In this document: in pieces, positions 22,761 through 36,123 of the stretch
How positions within the stretch are numbered: position 1 is the stretch's first letter
Layout of the letters: the number at the start of each line of letters is the position of its first letter
Position numbers and translations under genes: made by a program
The notes under the pieces: generated by a model
What the model was told of the DNA's origin: nothing
What the model saw: the letters and a program-made list of their open reading frames with translations, nothing else
Databases searched by the model: none
Assembly (NCBI GenBank): GCA_008638375.1
Contig: VIRR01000528.1
Coordinates: 155,154-219,153 of the forward strand
Reading direction: 5' to 3'
From: Nyssa sinensis
Lineage: Eukaryota; Streptophyta; Magnoliopsida; Cornales; Nyssaceae
DNA: 64,000 nucleotides

Positions 22761-23672
22761 AGAATTTGAATTACTAGATTTGAAGGCAATATGAATTACT
22801 CAACATTTATGGTTGTCCTTTCTTAGCCAAATTTGCTTTATTGCCTTCTTGTGTATGGTTAAGACATGTTGTATATAGGCTTTGTATGTCTTTGGATGAG
22901 GTCTAAGGGTTAGTAGGGTTTCACAAGCTTTCTCATTTCCATCACTTTTTGAGACATACTCCTAGATTTTTAAACGTATTTATTCAATTGTTGCTTAACC
23001 AAAGACAATTTCTTTTGGTGCTCATTTGACATATATTGATGTTGTACATGTCTTTTCCTCATGGCTCAACGATGCCTTCTCGGATGACCATCTACCCTAC
23101 AAAAAAAACAATGTGAGACCTTGGGTTGGGTTTGGTCTTGAACTAAATGTTGAATGTTGGGCTGAGGTAACATCATCCTTATTTGATTGCTAGAAGAAAT
23201 CAACTAAGGCTTGAAGATAGAAGGAATAATTTTAATAGAGAAAGATGTCTTATTAAACATGATTTCAAGGGTACTTTTCATACTCCTAGCTAATTTAAAT
23301 TATTCATCAAATTTTACTCTTAATTCCTCCTTTTCAATTTCACAAGCCTTTGGGGATGATTTGAGATTACATACCTCACCCATTAGGATATTTCTCTCTT
23401 GTTCTAAACTTTCATGTTTTTCTAAGAGAGAGGCCTTAACTTCTTCAAGTTGACTCAACATGGTTTGGTCAACTTGTATTCACCTTTTCCTTTTTCACTC
23501 AACTTTAGCTTCTTGGCTAATTTCATGTTAGCCTTCTTGATATTGAGAAATTCTTTAGATAATTACTCGTAAGCAATCTCTATATTAGTTTCAATTTCAC
23601 CCTCACATATCTTAAGATAATCACCCTTCATTGTTCACACTTAGGTATCCAATCAATTGCCTTTGAGAGTAG
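22761..23672 (-). pseudogene. Copia element C: gag remnant
   Basis: Short minus-strand stretches match the Gag coiled coil of element B ('LSQLEEVKASLLEKHE', then 'MGEVCNLKS'; about 23330-23470) and a knuckle CX2CX4HX4R (CFFCRVDGHPRRHR, about 23070-23110) whose last Cys has become Arg. The N-terminal UBN2 part is missing between the PBS and about 23640, so gag was internally deleted. Confidence 0.6.
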
Positions 23673-23684
23673 ACTCTGATACCA
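23673..23684 (-). other. Primer-binding site of element C
   Basis: Minus-strand TGGTATCAGAGT right after the LTR matches 11 of 12 bases of the initiator tRNA-Met complement. Confidence 0.8.
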
Positions 23685-23690
23685 CTTTTT

Positions 23691-25323
23691 TGGTTGGTCC
23701 CGTGGTATGCATATAACTTAGAAGGAAAGGTTGAATAGGTATGTACAACTTTTTTAAACTTCTCCAATTTTTCAACCACAACACTAACAACGACTAAAAT
23801 AGCAAAGTAAATGAATTGTAAATTCAATGAATATTCAACAATAGTGCACAATTCAATCACACATCACAATCTATCCAATTTAGTAATCAAGTAGTAATTA
23901 TCATGACATACCATTAAACACAAGCCTAAATGATCTACTAGTTCAATTTCATTATCAATTCTACAATTCAAATTGAAATTCAACTAAGTGCTTAATTGTC
24001 AATTCCACAATTCAATTTGTTATTCCAATTTCACAATTAAGGTTCTCAATTATTCAATTGAAGATCAAATTTCACAATTCATGAAAACCTAAATCTCTAT
24101 ATAACGGAAGTAATTAATTCAAGCAAATTTGAAATCGTAAAACATGAAGAGTAAGATAAATTGCAAAATAAAGTGATAACAGAGAAACCACGATAGAAAA
24201 TTATCCACGATGGAAAACTCCAAAGGCGACCATGCTCGGGGAAAAGTTCCACTATGATTAAGATCAAATTACAATGCAAAGATGAACCAAACTTTGTACC
24301 TCAAGCTCCATACTACCCGTTCACGTCTTCAATCTCCCTTGAATCCACAAGCTCCTCATAGTCGAAATCTTTATACAATTGGACACTCTCCACGGTCTCG
24401 GAATCCTCCGATCGGGCCACTTCACAATTGCAAATCCTCATAATTTTTGGTATCTACTAATTGCTCAAGGTTGAACTCCACACTCTTCAATGGTGAATTG
24501 ACTTGGAATTGAGGCTCTTTGAAATGACTTGGATCATGTGAATTCATCTAAATCAATGGATGATTAGAGTAAAGATATGCATGATATACAATTATGATTG
24601 TTCACTCATGAAAGCTTTTAGATCTCTCAAGTGTATAGCTCTCACAACTAGAACTCATTCTCACTTTGTTTTCCCTCCATAGAAACTAAATTTTCATCAA
24701 TTTATATGAAAGCGGTCGGATCTTAAATTAAGCTTGCAAATAGAAAATTTTTATTTTTCACATAGTTTTTGTTCAAACAAATCATTGATTTTCGAACCAA
24801 CACTTGTTTGTTCAAACAAGCATGGAATGGACATCAAATGAGCAAAGATCAAAGGTTACAGCTTTTCATTTGATGCAGTCCTATAGGACGAAAGAGAACG
24901 AGAAAAAATGAACCTTATGTTGTTCGTTCGAACGAGCCAATGATTCATTCAAATGAGCAACAAAGAGTTGCTTATTCTCTACTTGTCTTGTGAACTTAGT
25001 TTCTCTAAGAATTTTGAAATATGCACTTTTGGAAAAATTGTTTCACAATCACAAGGAAATTACACACATGATGATATGATTTCTAATATATGCAATGTGT
25101 AAGTATGTGAGATTCAAATCAAAATAAAAGTCTGAATTGCCCAATTTATCCTTCAAGAATTAAGATGACCAGCAGACAAGCACAACAATGAAGCTTAAAC
25201 CATCTTGGGATACAATAGAAGTTGAGATACTCTAAGCCTAAGACTAATGCAATGAATACAATTAAAGCACATTTTGTCAAAATCAGATTAGCCAATTAAA
25301 TATCGGATCCTATGGTCCTAACA
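23691..25323 (-). mobile_element. 5' LTR of copia element C
   Basis: 1633 bp on the minus strand: TGTTAGGACCATAGGATCC (at 25323) to GGGACCAACCA (23691), followed by the PBS. Same LTR family as A, B and D, including TTCGAACGA words (24925-24945). The outer flank is CTAAG (25324-25328); the partner LTR and TSD would be left of the window. Confidence 0.85.
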
Positions 25324-28300
25324 CTAAGCATATAGGCTTGCATGGACTCTAAGCCCTAATAATAAACCAAATCACCATTGTTGGAAACTTGAAAATGGGT
25401 CAGACATCGATGGAAACAAAATTGGTTTTTAATGCTTGGAATTTAAACTACATGCTATGAGGTTAACAAAACTAGAAAAATTAGGCAAAATGGCCTAAGG
25501 AATAGTGAGATATGATCATGAACCATTTTGGGTCCAAATTGGAATAAGTCAAAAAAAGGTCTAAAGCTTGTAAATTTGAAAGGGGATTGAAACTCTATTG
25601 ATCAAGGAACATAATAAAAGAAATTTCGTTCAAAATGAGCCACAAATGGCCTTGAGCAGACCAGTTGCATGTCTCATACAATAAAGCATGAACTAGGCTT
25701 TACATGTTGTTTCGAACCACCAAATCGACACTAGATCATAGGGTGATGTCCTATAAACACTTTGAAATGAAATGAGACAAGAACTAAGGTCTGGAATGGC
25801 GCAAAATCGGATATGAAAACCCTTAGGATTTCCTATTACACTTGAATTGGGGACGACAATGAACAGTTTACTGGGAACGGGTCGGGCCGAAAATGGGTCT
25901 GGGTCAAACCAGCGTATAATCGGGTTAGAACTTAAAAGGAACGACATCGTTTTGACGCGTGAAATTTAAATAAGTCCTAGGTGACACAATTTTATTTTGA
26001 TAATGCCATTGTGACGCACGGCTAACGCACTAAACCGCACTAGATCGGTCGGTTCTCACACCTTCAACCACGGTTTAGTTGATTCAAAGCTAGACCTGTT
26101 GGATTTTAATGAAAATAAAGGGGTTCAGTTAAATAGAAACCAAACTAGTGGGTTCACCTCTAATACATGAACCGAAATTTTTTATATTTACAATTTAACC
26201 CCATTAATTTTTGAAAATTATGAAAAATTCCAAAAAAATAATTATTAATTATTTTTATGCCCATTAATATATATAGGTAAAATTATTATTTTACCCCTAA
26301 GCCTAAAATTAGTGTAACGAAGGCCAATTGAAATGCAAGAGAGGCTTTTTCAATATTTCTAGGCATTCTAGATTTAATGGCAAAGTTTCATTTGGAAAAT
26401 TGGACCCCGAAATATATGAATAGATAAACGGGACTAATTTCAAATGAGTCCTAAACAGTTAATTAAGCTACCAAATGAACCCCAATGACCACGAGGGTAC
26501 CTACCCTAACATTTTTTTACGTTTTGGACTCAATGGTGGGGTTTGTTTCATCAAATGATGTACCAAAAATATAGATACGTAAAAATAAGTAATTTCCAAA
26601 CTGTCCTTAATGATATACGGGTTACTAGACTGACTAAAAAAATATAAAAATGGCATGAAAATGAGAAATTACAAAAACGAGTCCGAAGATGGTCCCACAT
26701 GAAAATGAGAAATCACAAAAAAATGTCCCAAGCTATAAAATAAGCCACTAAAAGGCTAATTAAGATCTGAAAAAGGCTAAGTTTAGTATCTTCGATATTA
26801 CAAACCCAAAAATGATGTCTGTTTAGAAAAAATAAGACTCCATAACAAATTAAAAAAATGATGAATACGACTTGCATCCCCTTATATAGGCATAAGGAGT
26901 ACACACTATTCATTAATCGTAACTAAAACTTAATGAAGCTACCAACAGAGTCAAGAAGTAAAGAGGGACCCATAATAATGTTTTAAAGACCCTCTAGACT
27001 CAAAAATGAAGTCCAATTAGGCCAACGAAGTGTCGAATGATAAAGGACATAAAAGGGGTAAAATAACCAAAATGCCCCTAAAGGGCTAAAGTAAGTTACG
27101 AGATGAGCTAAGAAGCATTAGGAACCCTAATTAGAGAAATTTAGGGAATCCTAAATCATAATCACCAAATAATCATCTATATTACCCCATAATTTACTTT
27201 TTGGTGAATAAAATATATTAAATTTAGTGTAATTGATGCATTTGTAGTCTTTTGTAGGCAGGTGATGATTTTGTGCCAAACGATGATATTTGGACCCATT
27301 AGAGCCATGAAAAATAATTTGAAATGGATCTAAGATCATTTCTGACTAGTTAAAATAAATAAATAAATAAAATCATATCTTTCAACTCTGATATCGGATT
27401 GAGTTGATCTTTGTGGCATTGGAAATATAATTCAAATTTCTACAAAGTTGTGTCTTATAGACAACGCCTAATTCGAACGTTTGGAGGCTTAAATATGGTC
27501 CTAAAGTCTTTGTTGTTATAGTGCCTACGAGACTTGGACGCGGTTTGACTACTGTGCAATATTTTGACCATATCTTTTAGATGCGAATTCGGTTTGGCAT
27601 GCAATAAATTAGGTTGGAAAGCTAACATAAAGGGGTACAATTCTTCCTGAAATATAAATTTCAATTTCTAACATTTACTATAGTCCATTTGGCTCCAAAT
27701 AGAAGCCTAAAAATCTAGCAAAAAATTTGGTTGAATATCTCCCATACTTAATGGATCTCCAGAATCATTTTTTTTTAGACTTATATAAGCCTTGACAAAT
27801 GGGACATGAGAGAAGGTTGTGAACAAAAGCTGAAAAAGAGGGCCTCTCATCATATAGTGATATTCACGAAACAGAGAGAGATTCTTCATCATGTTCAATT
27901 CATTTATTGTATTTTCTTTTGATTTTAAATTTGTAATGAGTTTCTAAAACTCTGGCTAAGGCTAGGAGTGAAGCAACAACAACTGTATGATTTTTTGTGT
28001 GATTTGCCAATGCTCTTAATGCAAGATTCAATTTTTTTGGTTTAATTCAAGTGTTAGTAAAGTTTCTTTGTTCTATATAATTCTTTAATCTATCATAGAC
28101 TCAGGGAACGGTAAATACTTCGAATTCCCTACAAATCAAATAACTAATGTTACCATGTTTTGAATTAACCAAACATAATAATATTTTCAGAATCACCACC
28201 CCATCTTTCGATTAGAATCACCTTTCGTGTGAATTTCGATTGAGGATAAAAAGATAATCACACACAATTATCAAATGTTTGTTGTTGTAGATCTCTGATG

Positions 28301-28877
28301 CCTTAGCACTCTTCTATATTATTTTTAGTTATTTCATTTTTTTAGGAGTCAACCAACCATTTTCTCCAATTAAACATATTTGATTTTATTAAATTTTTAT
28401 TTTTGTCAATTGACTTAAGTTCTTTGTGGTTCAACATCGAACTCACCGAATATTATTACTTTACGACATCCTGTACTTGGGATTGCGATATTAAAGTGGC
28501 AGCACTAAACAATAAGACTAAGTTCAAGAGGGAACTAGCATTAAGTAAAGAGATACTCTAAGCAATAATGAGTGCTAATAAGTATCATTATGTTGATCTA
28601 TGACTTAAGATCACCAACAAGGAATTGGAGATGCGATTAATGGTAAAGCAAGACTATAAGATAGTAACTATGGACTCTGGATCACAGGTGAGTAACCTTG
28701 AACCTTGAACCTTGAAATAGATATAATTTCCATTAAATGTAGTTCTTTATAGCTTTATGACATTTTCTCTAAATGTTTGAATCGCATGCTTTTAAGTAGC
28801 ATCTCTTTAAATGTTTTAAATAGCATAGATGGCTTAATGAAGTTTTGCAAGTATGTTTTAGTATGAAATTTTACGTG
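25324..28877 (+). mobile_element. Gypsy LTR F, left part in window
   Basis: A + strand gypsy LTR into which C and the CACTA element G inserted. Landmarks: 'aaaggaacgacatcgtttt' and 'gatcggtcggttc' (25935-26060; compare 6830-6990 in the solo LTR), 'tatttacaatttaacccc' (26180), hairpin modules with 'tggactcaatggtgggg' (26528) and 'aaaatgcccctaaa' (27070), and 'ggatcacaggtgagtaacc' (28680; compare 8190). It stops at the CACTA end near 28878 and appears to resume at 44631. No gene is present. Confidence 0.55.
27220..28495 (+). mobile_element. Probable Tat/Athila-type LTR remnant inside F
   Basis: 'ggttggaaagctaacataaa' (27610), 'actcagggaacggtaaatac' (28096) and 'ttgtggttcaacatcgaact' (28424), followed by 'gacatcctgtacttgggatt' (28466), resemble LTRs of Tat/Athila gypsy elements rather than the other LTRs here. 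I cannot define exact ends or a clean TSD, although 'atattaaa' occurs at both sides (27213 and 28490). Confidence 0.4.
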
Positions 28878-29200
28878 CCCTACAGATGCTATTAGTTCAT
28901 GCCACTAATGGTCACTATTAGCCACGCAGAAAGGTAGTGCAACAAAAAAGGGTAAAAAGTAATATTCCCGGGTGAAATTAAGGGTGGAAGGTTTTAGCAA
29001 TGTACATATACTTATTAGAAATGCGTATCCGTGCCGTTAATACCTAAAACTTTTAACGGCGCACAGATGTGCATCGTCACTAAGGGTACTTAATAAAATA
29101 ATAGCATTTTGATTAGTTTAGGTTATTAGCAATGCTCAATAGGATTATTAGCGACGCACACTTGTACGCTGCTAATTACCCCTTCTATTTCCACCACGTC
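28878..29200. repeat. CACTA subterminal repeats, left end
   Basis: Words such as 'gctattagttcatgccacta', 'cactattagccacgcag', 'taacggcgcacagatg', 'attagcgacgcacacttg' and 'acgctgctaatta' alternate in orientation. This is the same vocabulary as 44310-44630. The 29200-29400 stretch that follows (CT-rich, then 'ggtgaggttagggtttta') looks like a leader; I see no frame in it. Confidence 0.65.
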
Positions 29201-29728
29201 AAGCCCCTTTCGTGATCACCTGATCTGTCTAAACCCTCTCTCTCTCTCACACTCATCTTGTCGATGTTGATGAGGCCCTGCCAACCTGCACCACAGCCAA
29301 ATCTCGTAGCCACTACCAACCGCCATTGTCCCCCACATTTGGTGAGGTTAGGGTTTTATAAATTTCTCTTATTCATTTTTATTTTCACCCATTATTTAGA
29401 TTTGTGGTTAAGGTCTTGATTGTTAAATGTTTGACATATTTTTTATGTCATAATGTGCATTTATATGTTTGTGACATAATTGTTTGATGGGTTTGGCTGT
29501 ATTTTTTTTTACCTTTTCTCTTAGAGTTCTATAGAGTATTGTTTGTTGAATTGAATTTATAGTATAGGAAAAAATGTTTTTAATTGTAAGTGATGTCTAG
29601 GTTCATTATTTTGAACTAATTAAAATTGTGTATCTCTTCTTGTTCTTTTTTTTTTTAATATTCTATTCTTCAAATTTTAAATTTATCACTTTTCTAATTT
29701 GTTAAGTAACTAATTTTTAATTTATTTA

Positions 29729-31333
29729 TGTTATAGATCGATACCACTAGGTTATCACTTAAGTCCCGGTGTGAAATTAACCTATAAGGGGGGTTGAATA
29801 GGTATGCTCGATTTTTCAATATCTCCAATTCTTTATCCACAATACTATGAACTACTTCAAATGGAAAATAAATGAATTGCAACTACAATGTATTATCAAC
29901 TAATGTGTACAATTCTATCAATTATACCAAGCCATTCGATTATATAATCATGTAGTGTTAATCAATGCATACTATTCAACAAAGCCCAATTAAATCACAA
30001 GTTCAATTTAGATATCAATTTTATTAATTAAACTTAAATTCAACTATATGATCTATCACCAATTCAGCAATTTCATTCACAGTTCAATTTGACCAATTGA
30101 GGTTTCCAATTATCAATTCAATATTCAAATAACACAATTATGGAAACCTAGATTGTAACATCAAGTGGAAGCAATTTATATAGAAAATTATGAATTGAAA
30201 AAAAATAGAGAGAGAAGAATGCAAACCACAATGATGACGAAGAAACCACCTAAGAAAACTATCCTTGGTGGAAAACTCCAGCCAGGTAATGCTCGAGGAA
30301 GCAATTTACTATGATGAAGATCAATTACATGTAAACTAGACACAGCCTAAGTACCTCTGGCATCGTTCTACATGATCATGCCGTCAACCTTCCTTAAATC
30401 TTCAAGCTCTTCATAGATGAGTTCTCCATACAACTGGATCCTCTTTCGGTCTCAGAATACTTAGATCGGGCCTCCCACAATTGTGAATCTACACAACCTC
30501 AGTGTCCACCGATCGCTCAACATCAAATCCTCAAGCTTGAACTCTCTTCTCCAATAGTGAAATTATGAATTAAGGGCTCTTCATGTGGAATTGATCAAAA
30601 TCAATTGGTGAAATCAATAAAGAAAGGCATGATATGCAACATATATGAAGTTCTTCAATAGAAGCTCATAGATCTAACAATTCTAGGGCTCTCACAATGA
30701 TGAACTCTTAGTGATCTATTTTTTCTATTCTTCCTCGCACAATACTGAATTTTTGACTATATATTGTGTGAAGATCGGATCTCAAATAGTTTGGAAAACT
30801 GTTTTACGCAGTGCTCGTTCGAACGAACATGGAACGAGTTTCAAATGAGCAAAACTTTGAGATTGCAGCTCCTCGTTTAAATTCAGACCTTTTGAACAAA
30901 TGAAAAAAATTCATTGACCATTCTGTTGTTCGTTCAAACGAGCCACTACGTCCATTCGAATGAGCACCAGAATGTGTTCATTTTCTGTTTGCCTTGTGAA
31001 ATCAATTTTCCTAAGGGTTTGAAATATACATGTTGGGAAATCCATTTCACAATCACAAGACCACCACACATTATGACATAAAATAAACTATATGCTAAGC
31101 ATGCAATGTGTGAGTGTGTGAGATCCAAATCACAACAAAAGTCCAAATTATCTAATTACCCTCAAGTACCAAGACGGTTGGTAGTAGATCACGACAATGA
31201 AGCTTGAACCTTCTTGGCATAGAACGGGCATTGAGATACTCTAAACCTAGGACTAAAGTAGTGATTACCTTGAAAGCACATTTTGCCAAAACTAGATTAA
31301 TCAATTACAACTATGGACCCCGTGGTCCTAATA
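29729..31333 (-). mobile_element. Solo copia LTR D (1605 bp), TSD ATTTA
   Basis: Minus-strand LTR: TATTAGGACCACGGGGTCC (from 31333) to ATCTATAACA (29729). Perfect 5-bp TSD ATTTA at 29724-29728 and 31334-31338. No internal region, so a solo LTR of the family shared with A, B and C. It holds a TTCGAACGA palindrome (30815-30830) and weaker ones to 30965. It is inserted in the CACTA-like element. Confidence 0.9.
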
Positions 31334-31622
31334 ATTTATTTTATGAATAGAACAAAATCAATGGTGCCATTGAGAAAATGAAAGACAAAATTTTACCATA
31401 TTTATCCATGCATGATCAATTTTATGTTTGATTAAAATGATAAAATTCAAATTTATATAATGTTATCAATCATTCAATTACCAACTTTATTCAAGGAAAT
31501 AACTTATAAAATAAAAATTTTAAGGAAAAAGTAAATGACAATCATAGTACACGAGTCTACTGTCATTATAAAGTGATGTTAGGGAGGGTTATAATCCCTT
31601 TGAAGTGTTAAATAAAAAGTAA

Positions 31623-31841
31623 ATGGACCAATTCAGATTTAAAAGAATGTCCAAACAAGTTCAGCTAACACCGACATCATCTTCTGTGGACAATGATGCG
31701 AGAGTCCAAGCAGCCACACAGAGGGCCGAAGCATCAGAACGCCATAACATTGAGTTACAACAGAGGTTATTCCATATTGAAGACAAGTGCAGACACTACT
31801 ATGGAAGTAGGGCAACCCTTCTCAATCTTGGTAAGTTTTAA
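31623..31841 (+). CDS. Possible CACTA-associated exon, C-terminal coiled-coil-like segment
   Basis: A 72-codon frame with 'VDNDARVQAATQRAEASERH' and 'NIELQQRLFHIEDKCRHYYG' has the charged, heptad-like character of the C-terminal part of proteins carried by plant CACTA elements. A consensus-like splice donor ('cttggtaagttt', GT at 31831) follows, so the exon would end at about 31830 rather than at the TAA. The downstream exon is not visible because the gypsy element inserted 20 bp into the presumed intron. The upstream part lies beyond solo LTR D. The product is not recognised with certainty. Confidence 0.35.
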   Translation: MDQFRFKRMSKQVQLTPTSSSVDNDARVQAATQRAEASERHNIELQQRLFHIEDKCRHYYGSRATLLNLGKF

Positions 31842-31850
31842 AACCGCATC

Positions 31851-34800
31851 TGTAATAACCCGAAAATTTTTTTTTTTAAATATATAAATTTCCATGGTTA
31901 TTATTAATTGTTTTATTATTATTAACATTATTATTATTAAATTCTTGATGCATATGTTATATACATGCATGGTATATGTATGGTATGTATGTATACATGT
32001 GTAGGGTGACATATGTGCATGAATATGTATGGGTATATACATATATGTAACAGTGCATGTGTGCACTAGGTGAGGGGGCACCAGACCGTGAGGGAGTGTG
32101 TGTGTTTAGTGTGTGTTTGGTGTGTAGCTAGGGTGGATATATAATTGATATATGTATATATAGGTGTATAGGCAGCTTTGCATTAAAGGCAAAGCTGCAT
32201 TTGGGGAGAAACAAGGGGCTGAAAAGAGAGGGAGTCAGGTCAAGGAAGGCTGCAAGTGGAGGAGGGATAGAGAGAGAAAGAGAGGAGAGAGAAAAAGGGT
32301 GTTGGTCTCGGCTGGAGGGGAAAGAAAGGAAAGAGGAGCAGAAGGCGAGAGAGAGAGGGCTGTGAAGAAAGAGAGGAAGCTCGGGGAGTGACCCAAGAGG
32401 AGAAAGGAAGAAGGGAGGAGCTACATCAGGAAGAAATCCGAAACTGGGGTGAGTAGCTTAGATTCTGTTTTATTTTTTTTGAAGCACTATGTTTAAATCT
32501 AACCTTAGGGCCTTATAGCATATGAGATAGGAAACACACTGCAAAAAGAATCAATGAAAATGGTTAAGGGGAGAGGGAGAACTTCCCAGTTACAGGTCTC
32601 GGCCATGGGGGTTGGACCTTATCATTTTATGTATAAAACTTCCTTAAAATGATCATAAGATAATCCTACAAGGTGCAGAAACTCATTAGAGATGAGTAGG
32701 GGCCGAAACAGTTAGGGACCAAGCTCGAAATCATGAAAACATGGTTGGCCGGAGCTACGGTTTGGGGCTATTTCGTGAAAATCCAAGGGGCCAAACCAAA
32801 AACCAACTTTAAATATAAGATCCCCTTGAAAACATGAAGGAAACTGCAAAGAAAAAGGGGCAAAAATCGATCGGAATCCGGTCGCCGGCGCCGGAGAAGG
32901 CGCCGGAACCCTACTGGTTCACCGCCGGAAAGTCGGGGACGAAGGGGGGGCTGTTCTGGACCTGGGTCGGGTCGGTTCGGGTCGGGTCGGGCTTGGGCCG
33001 GTCCGCCCCTGCCACGTGTCACCCCCTCGTTTTAAATTAAAAGGAGAGTGGGAGTGTTTGGCAACGGATATAAGAAATTGAAATAGAAATTGAAATCAGA
33101 ATAGGGATATCCTATCCCTGTTCTGTCGCTATACACTGTTTGGATATCCGAATATAGAATAGGGTTTAGCAAATTACAAAATTGCCCCTGAACTTTCTGA
33201 AAATTACCATTCTGTCCTGAACTTTCGGAAATTACCTTTTAACCCCCAAACTTTAGAGAAATTACAATTAGACCACCAGATTTAAATATTAATAAAATAT
33301 TAATTTAATTAATTAATTAATTAATTAATTAATTTAATTAATTAAATATTCTAAAATAATCCGGAGTCCAAATGGGACAAGTCATTAGTGTATTTTGACT
33401 ATCTCGGCCATTCTGAGGTCAATGGAGAGGTCCGTTTTACGAGACGGGGTCCCGAAAAATAAAAGACCCGTAGTAACCTTTAAAATTACCAAAATGCCCC
33501 TAGGTTGAAACGCTATCAAACAAACTCCAAATTTAGTAAACGAATAGTGAAACTTTATTATCTCGAGCATTCCGGACTCAACCGTGGAGCCCGATTTGTG
33601 AAAAGAGGTCACGAAATGTAAGGACCCGTGTAAGGTGCAAAATGACCGTTTTGCCCTTTTGAACCCAGGTGTCCGAATTGAATTCTACAAAAGCCTAACC
33701 TTATTTTCTTCGACGTTCCGGACTCAATGGTAGAGTCTAATTTAGCAAAATAGAAACTTATGAATTAAAGACATAAAATTTGATGAATAGCATAATTCAA
33801 GTGACAATTAAACTGAGTTTCATGTTATGAATTTTAGGGACACGAGAGGGCAATGAGCAGGTGATCTGACCTCCGGTATTCTCACTGTGATTCAACCATA
33901 CTTCGAGTACACCTTCTTGAATTGAGACCGATTATCAGGTACGATATATTGTGCTAAGTAAGAAATATAATTGAGATTAGGAATACTTGCTTTGTTGCAT
34001 TGATTGTTCACGTGTTTGCCTGAGTGTTCACATGCTTATGTGCTACGTGCTATCTTGTTAAATTGGATGATGATTATGGGTATATCGCATGTGTTAGTGT
34101 GGTGTGTGAATTATATGCTTAGAAGAACTGTTGATATTACGAATTGTGTACTTGAAAGCATGCTTTATGTATGAATGAGATGCATCATTGAAATTGCATT
34201 GTGACATGATGAGATCAGAGCATATTGGCATAGTGAAATTCCTTGGACATGGTGTGGGTAAGCACTTGGTGCTTTGCATTATGAGGGTGCAGATCCTGTG
34301 GTGAAAAACCCAAAATCGGCCAATAGGTACTTGCCTGCCTGACGGATTCCGGACCGTGAAGCGAGACATACAAGGTACTCATGCCGACGGGGAAGGACCG
34401 TATCATGAGACATGGGTGGGCATAGAGTTGCATGGGTGTGTCACGCATACTGCTTATATACTGTACATTGTTCATATTCTGCCATCATGATGTCGAATGC
34501 CATATAGAAATAACTGTACACTTGCACATGCCACGACCTTGGTTTTGTTTCTTGCATTAGCATTATATTGTACCAGCATGTTGAGCTGACCCCTTTAGTG
34601 GGGCAACATTTCAGATGATGTCCCAGCAGTACGAGACGTGGAGATGATCTGACTAGGGACTGTGTTAGGCCCAAGGGGCGTTTGTTTTTGATATTGTGTA
34701 AGGGCATAAGCCCAAAAACCGTATTTCATCTTACATGTTGTAAGCAAGTGGACTAGACCTATGTATGTATCAGAACAGTGTACAGAATGTATGAGAATGT

Positions 34801-34889
34801 TATTATTATTGTCTTTTATTTCTGTATTATTTTATTTTCCTTTGTCTCGTTACTCGCGCCTCGGGTTCGCTGGAATTCGGGGCGTGACA
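31851..34889 (+). mobile_element. 5' LTR of the young gypsy element (3039 bp)
   Basis: TGTAATAACCC to GGGGCGTGACA. Order: (T)11, TA/TG-rich block to 32160, purine-rich leader (32200-32430) ending in 'ggggtgagtag', GC-rich block with 'gtcgccggcgccggag' (32880-33000), 'tttggcaac...gggatatcctatccc' (33057), a TTAA array (33300-33350), hairpin modules (33400-33730), and the 'gagctgacccctttagtgggg...atttcag' block (34582-34613). Differences from the 3' LTR: a 10-bp longer GGGTC run near 32965, G 32383, C 33028, A 33168, and one T/A near 31877. Open frames inside (32164, 32834, 34094-34707) are also duplicated in the 3' LTR and are not genes. Confidence 0.95.
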
Positions 34890-34892
34890 ACG

Positions 34893-34904
34893 TGGTATCA
34901 GAGC
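34893..34904 (+). other. Primer-binding site, perfect tRNA-iMet complement
   Basis: TGGTATCAGAGC, 12 of 12 with the plant initiator tRNA-Met complement, three bases after the 5' LTR. Confidence 0.93.
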
Positions 34905-36123
34905 TTAGGTTCGAATACCTAGAGACCGTGGGGTGTTGTTTAACACCATGAGACCCTAGAGAAAAGAATGAGACTTAGTGTGAACCTTTAGCAGCAGGTG
35001 ATAGGATCTTGTGTGCTATGTGGTTCTACATGTCCTGATGCATGACTTGTTGTGATTGCGTGTTAATTGATGATATGTTATGATGCATGATTACGTGATT
35101 TAATGTGGTAAGATGCATGACATGTATAATGTGTGAGAATTTGTTCAGTGTATATTATGACATGTTATACGTACTCCCTAGTTGCTGATGAGAACATGAC
35201 TGAGCTTTTAGCTCAAATATTTTTGCATTGGTGTGCACGCGTGTGCACTATACTTGACTTCCCGGTAGATAGGGAGCGGGCGAAATTTTCTTTTTGTGGT
35301 AGTGGGTGACTAAGATTAGAAACTCGTGTCTATGTAATAGACCGTATACCTTATGGGATAGGCGGTATGCCTAGTTATTTGAAATGTAGGTTGTACACTT
35401 AGTTATCTACGCTATAGACATTATGCCTAGTTACTTAAGAGACAAGTTGTGAACCTGGTTGTTTACCTAGTTGACTGTTGTTTGTGGATTCCATATGAGT
35501 GTGCTAGGTTAGTAACTAATTTTCATGGATTATAATACTATGACTATGACATTTATACAGACTGGATTGGTCTCAGGTCTTGAGTTACAGCTGATGGATG
35601 GTACCCCATCAGCAAGTAATGAAAGGAGCTATGATCCATGAAGGGTTATCACCTAGCTATAAAAGTAAGGGATAAATAAAAGGCACATCAAACCTTAAAA
35701 TGCTAAAATAAGAATTCAGACTTGTGAGAGATTTTGTGTACAGATTGGATGATGGATATAGAAATGTTCTTGTGTTAAACCCTGGTTGTGGAGAGATGTA
35801 TTGTTTTGGATAGTTTTCACTAGGAGTTAAACCTTGCTAGTGTTCAAATGTTTAAGTATGCGTGTATTACTTTGTTTAGATAAAATCCTTCTTAGTGGTG
35901 GGCCATGTGAGAACTCGGTGTAAATTGTTTAGTATAACCAACGGGTGGTGGTGATTGACATTAGTTATGTAGGTGTTGATTAGGCAAGTGTGTCATGATA
36001 TATTGTGGTTGTTACTTCGAAATTGTGAAGCGTTGAAAAGTACCTACTTAATGTTCTTTTAACACCTGTGTCTAATGGGGTATTAATTTTTTTTTTTTTC
36101 TTCTTCTCTTTGAACTTGTAGAC
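34905..36123. other. Untranslated leader of the young gypsy element
   Basis: About 1.2 kb between PBS and gag with no frame longer than background. It ends in a T12 tract (36089-36100) just before the Gag start codon. A packaging signal would be expected here but cannot be read from sequence alone. Confidence 0.5.

Noticed and set aside
32768..33040. GC-rich open frames on both strands rich in Arg, Pro and Gly
   Set aside because: They come from the CGGCGCCGGAG and GGGTC simple repeats of the LTR, and the 10-bp indel between LTRs shifts the frame.
34094..34707. Overlapping minus-strand open frames of 86-91 codons, repeated at 41815-42428
   Set aside because: They are identical because they lie in the two LTRs; they have no family resemblance and overlap each other in different frames.
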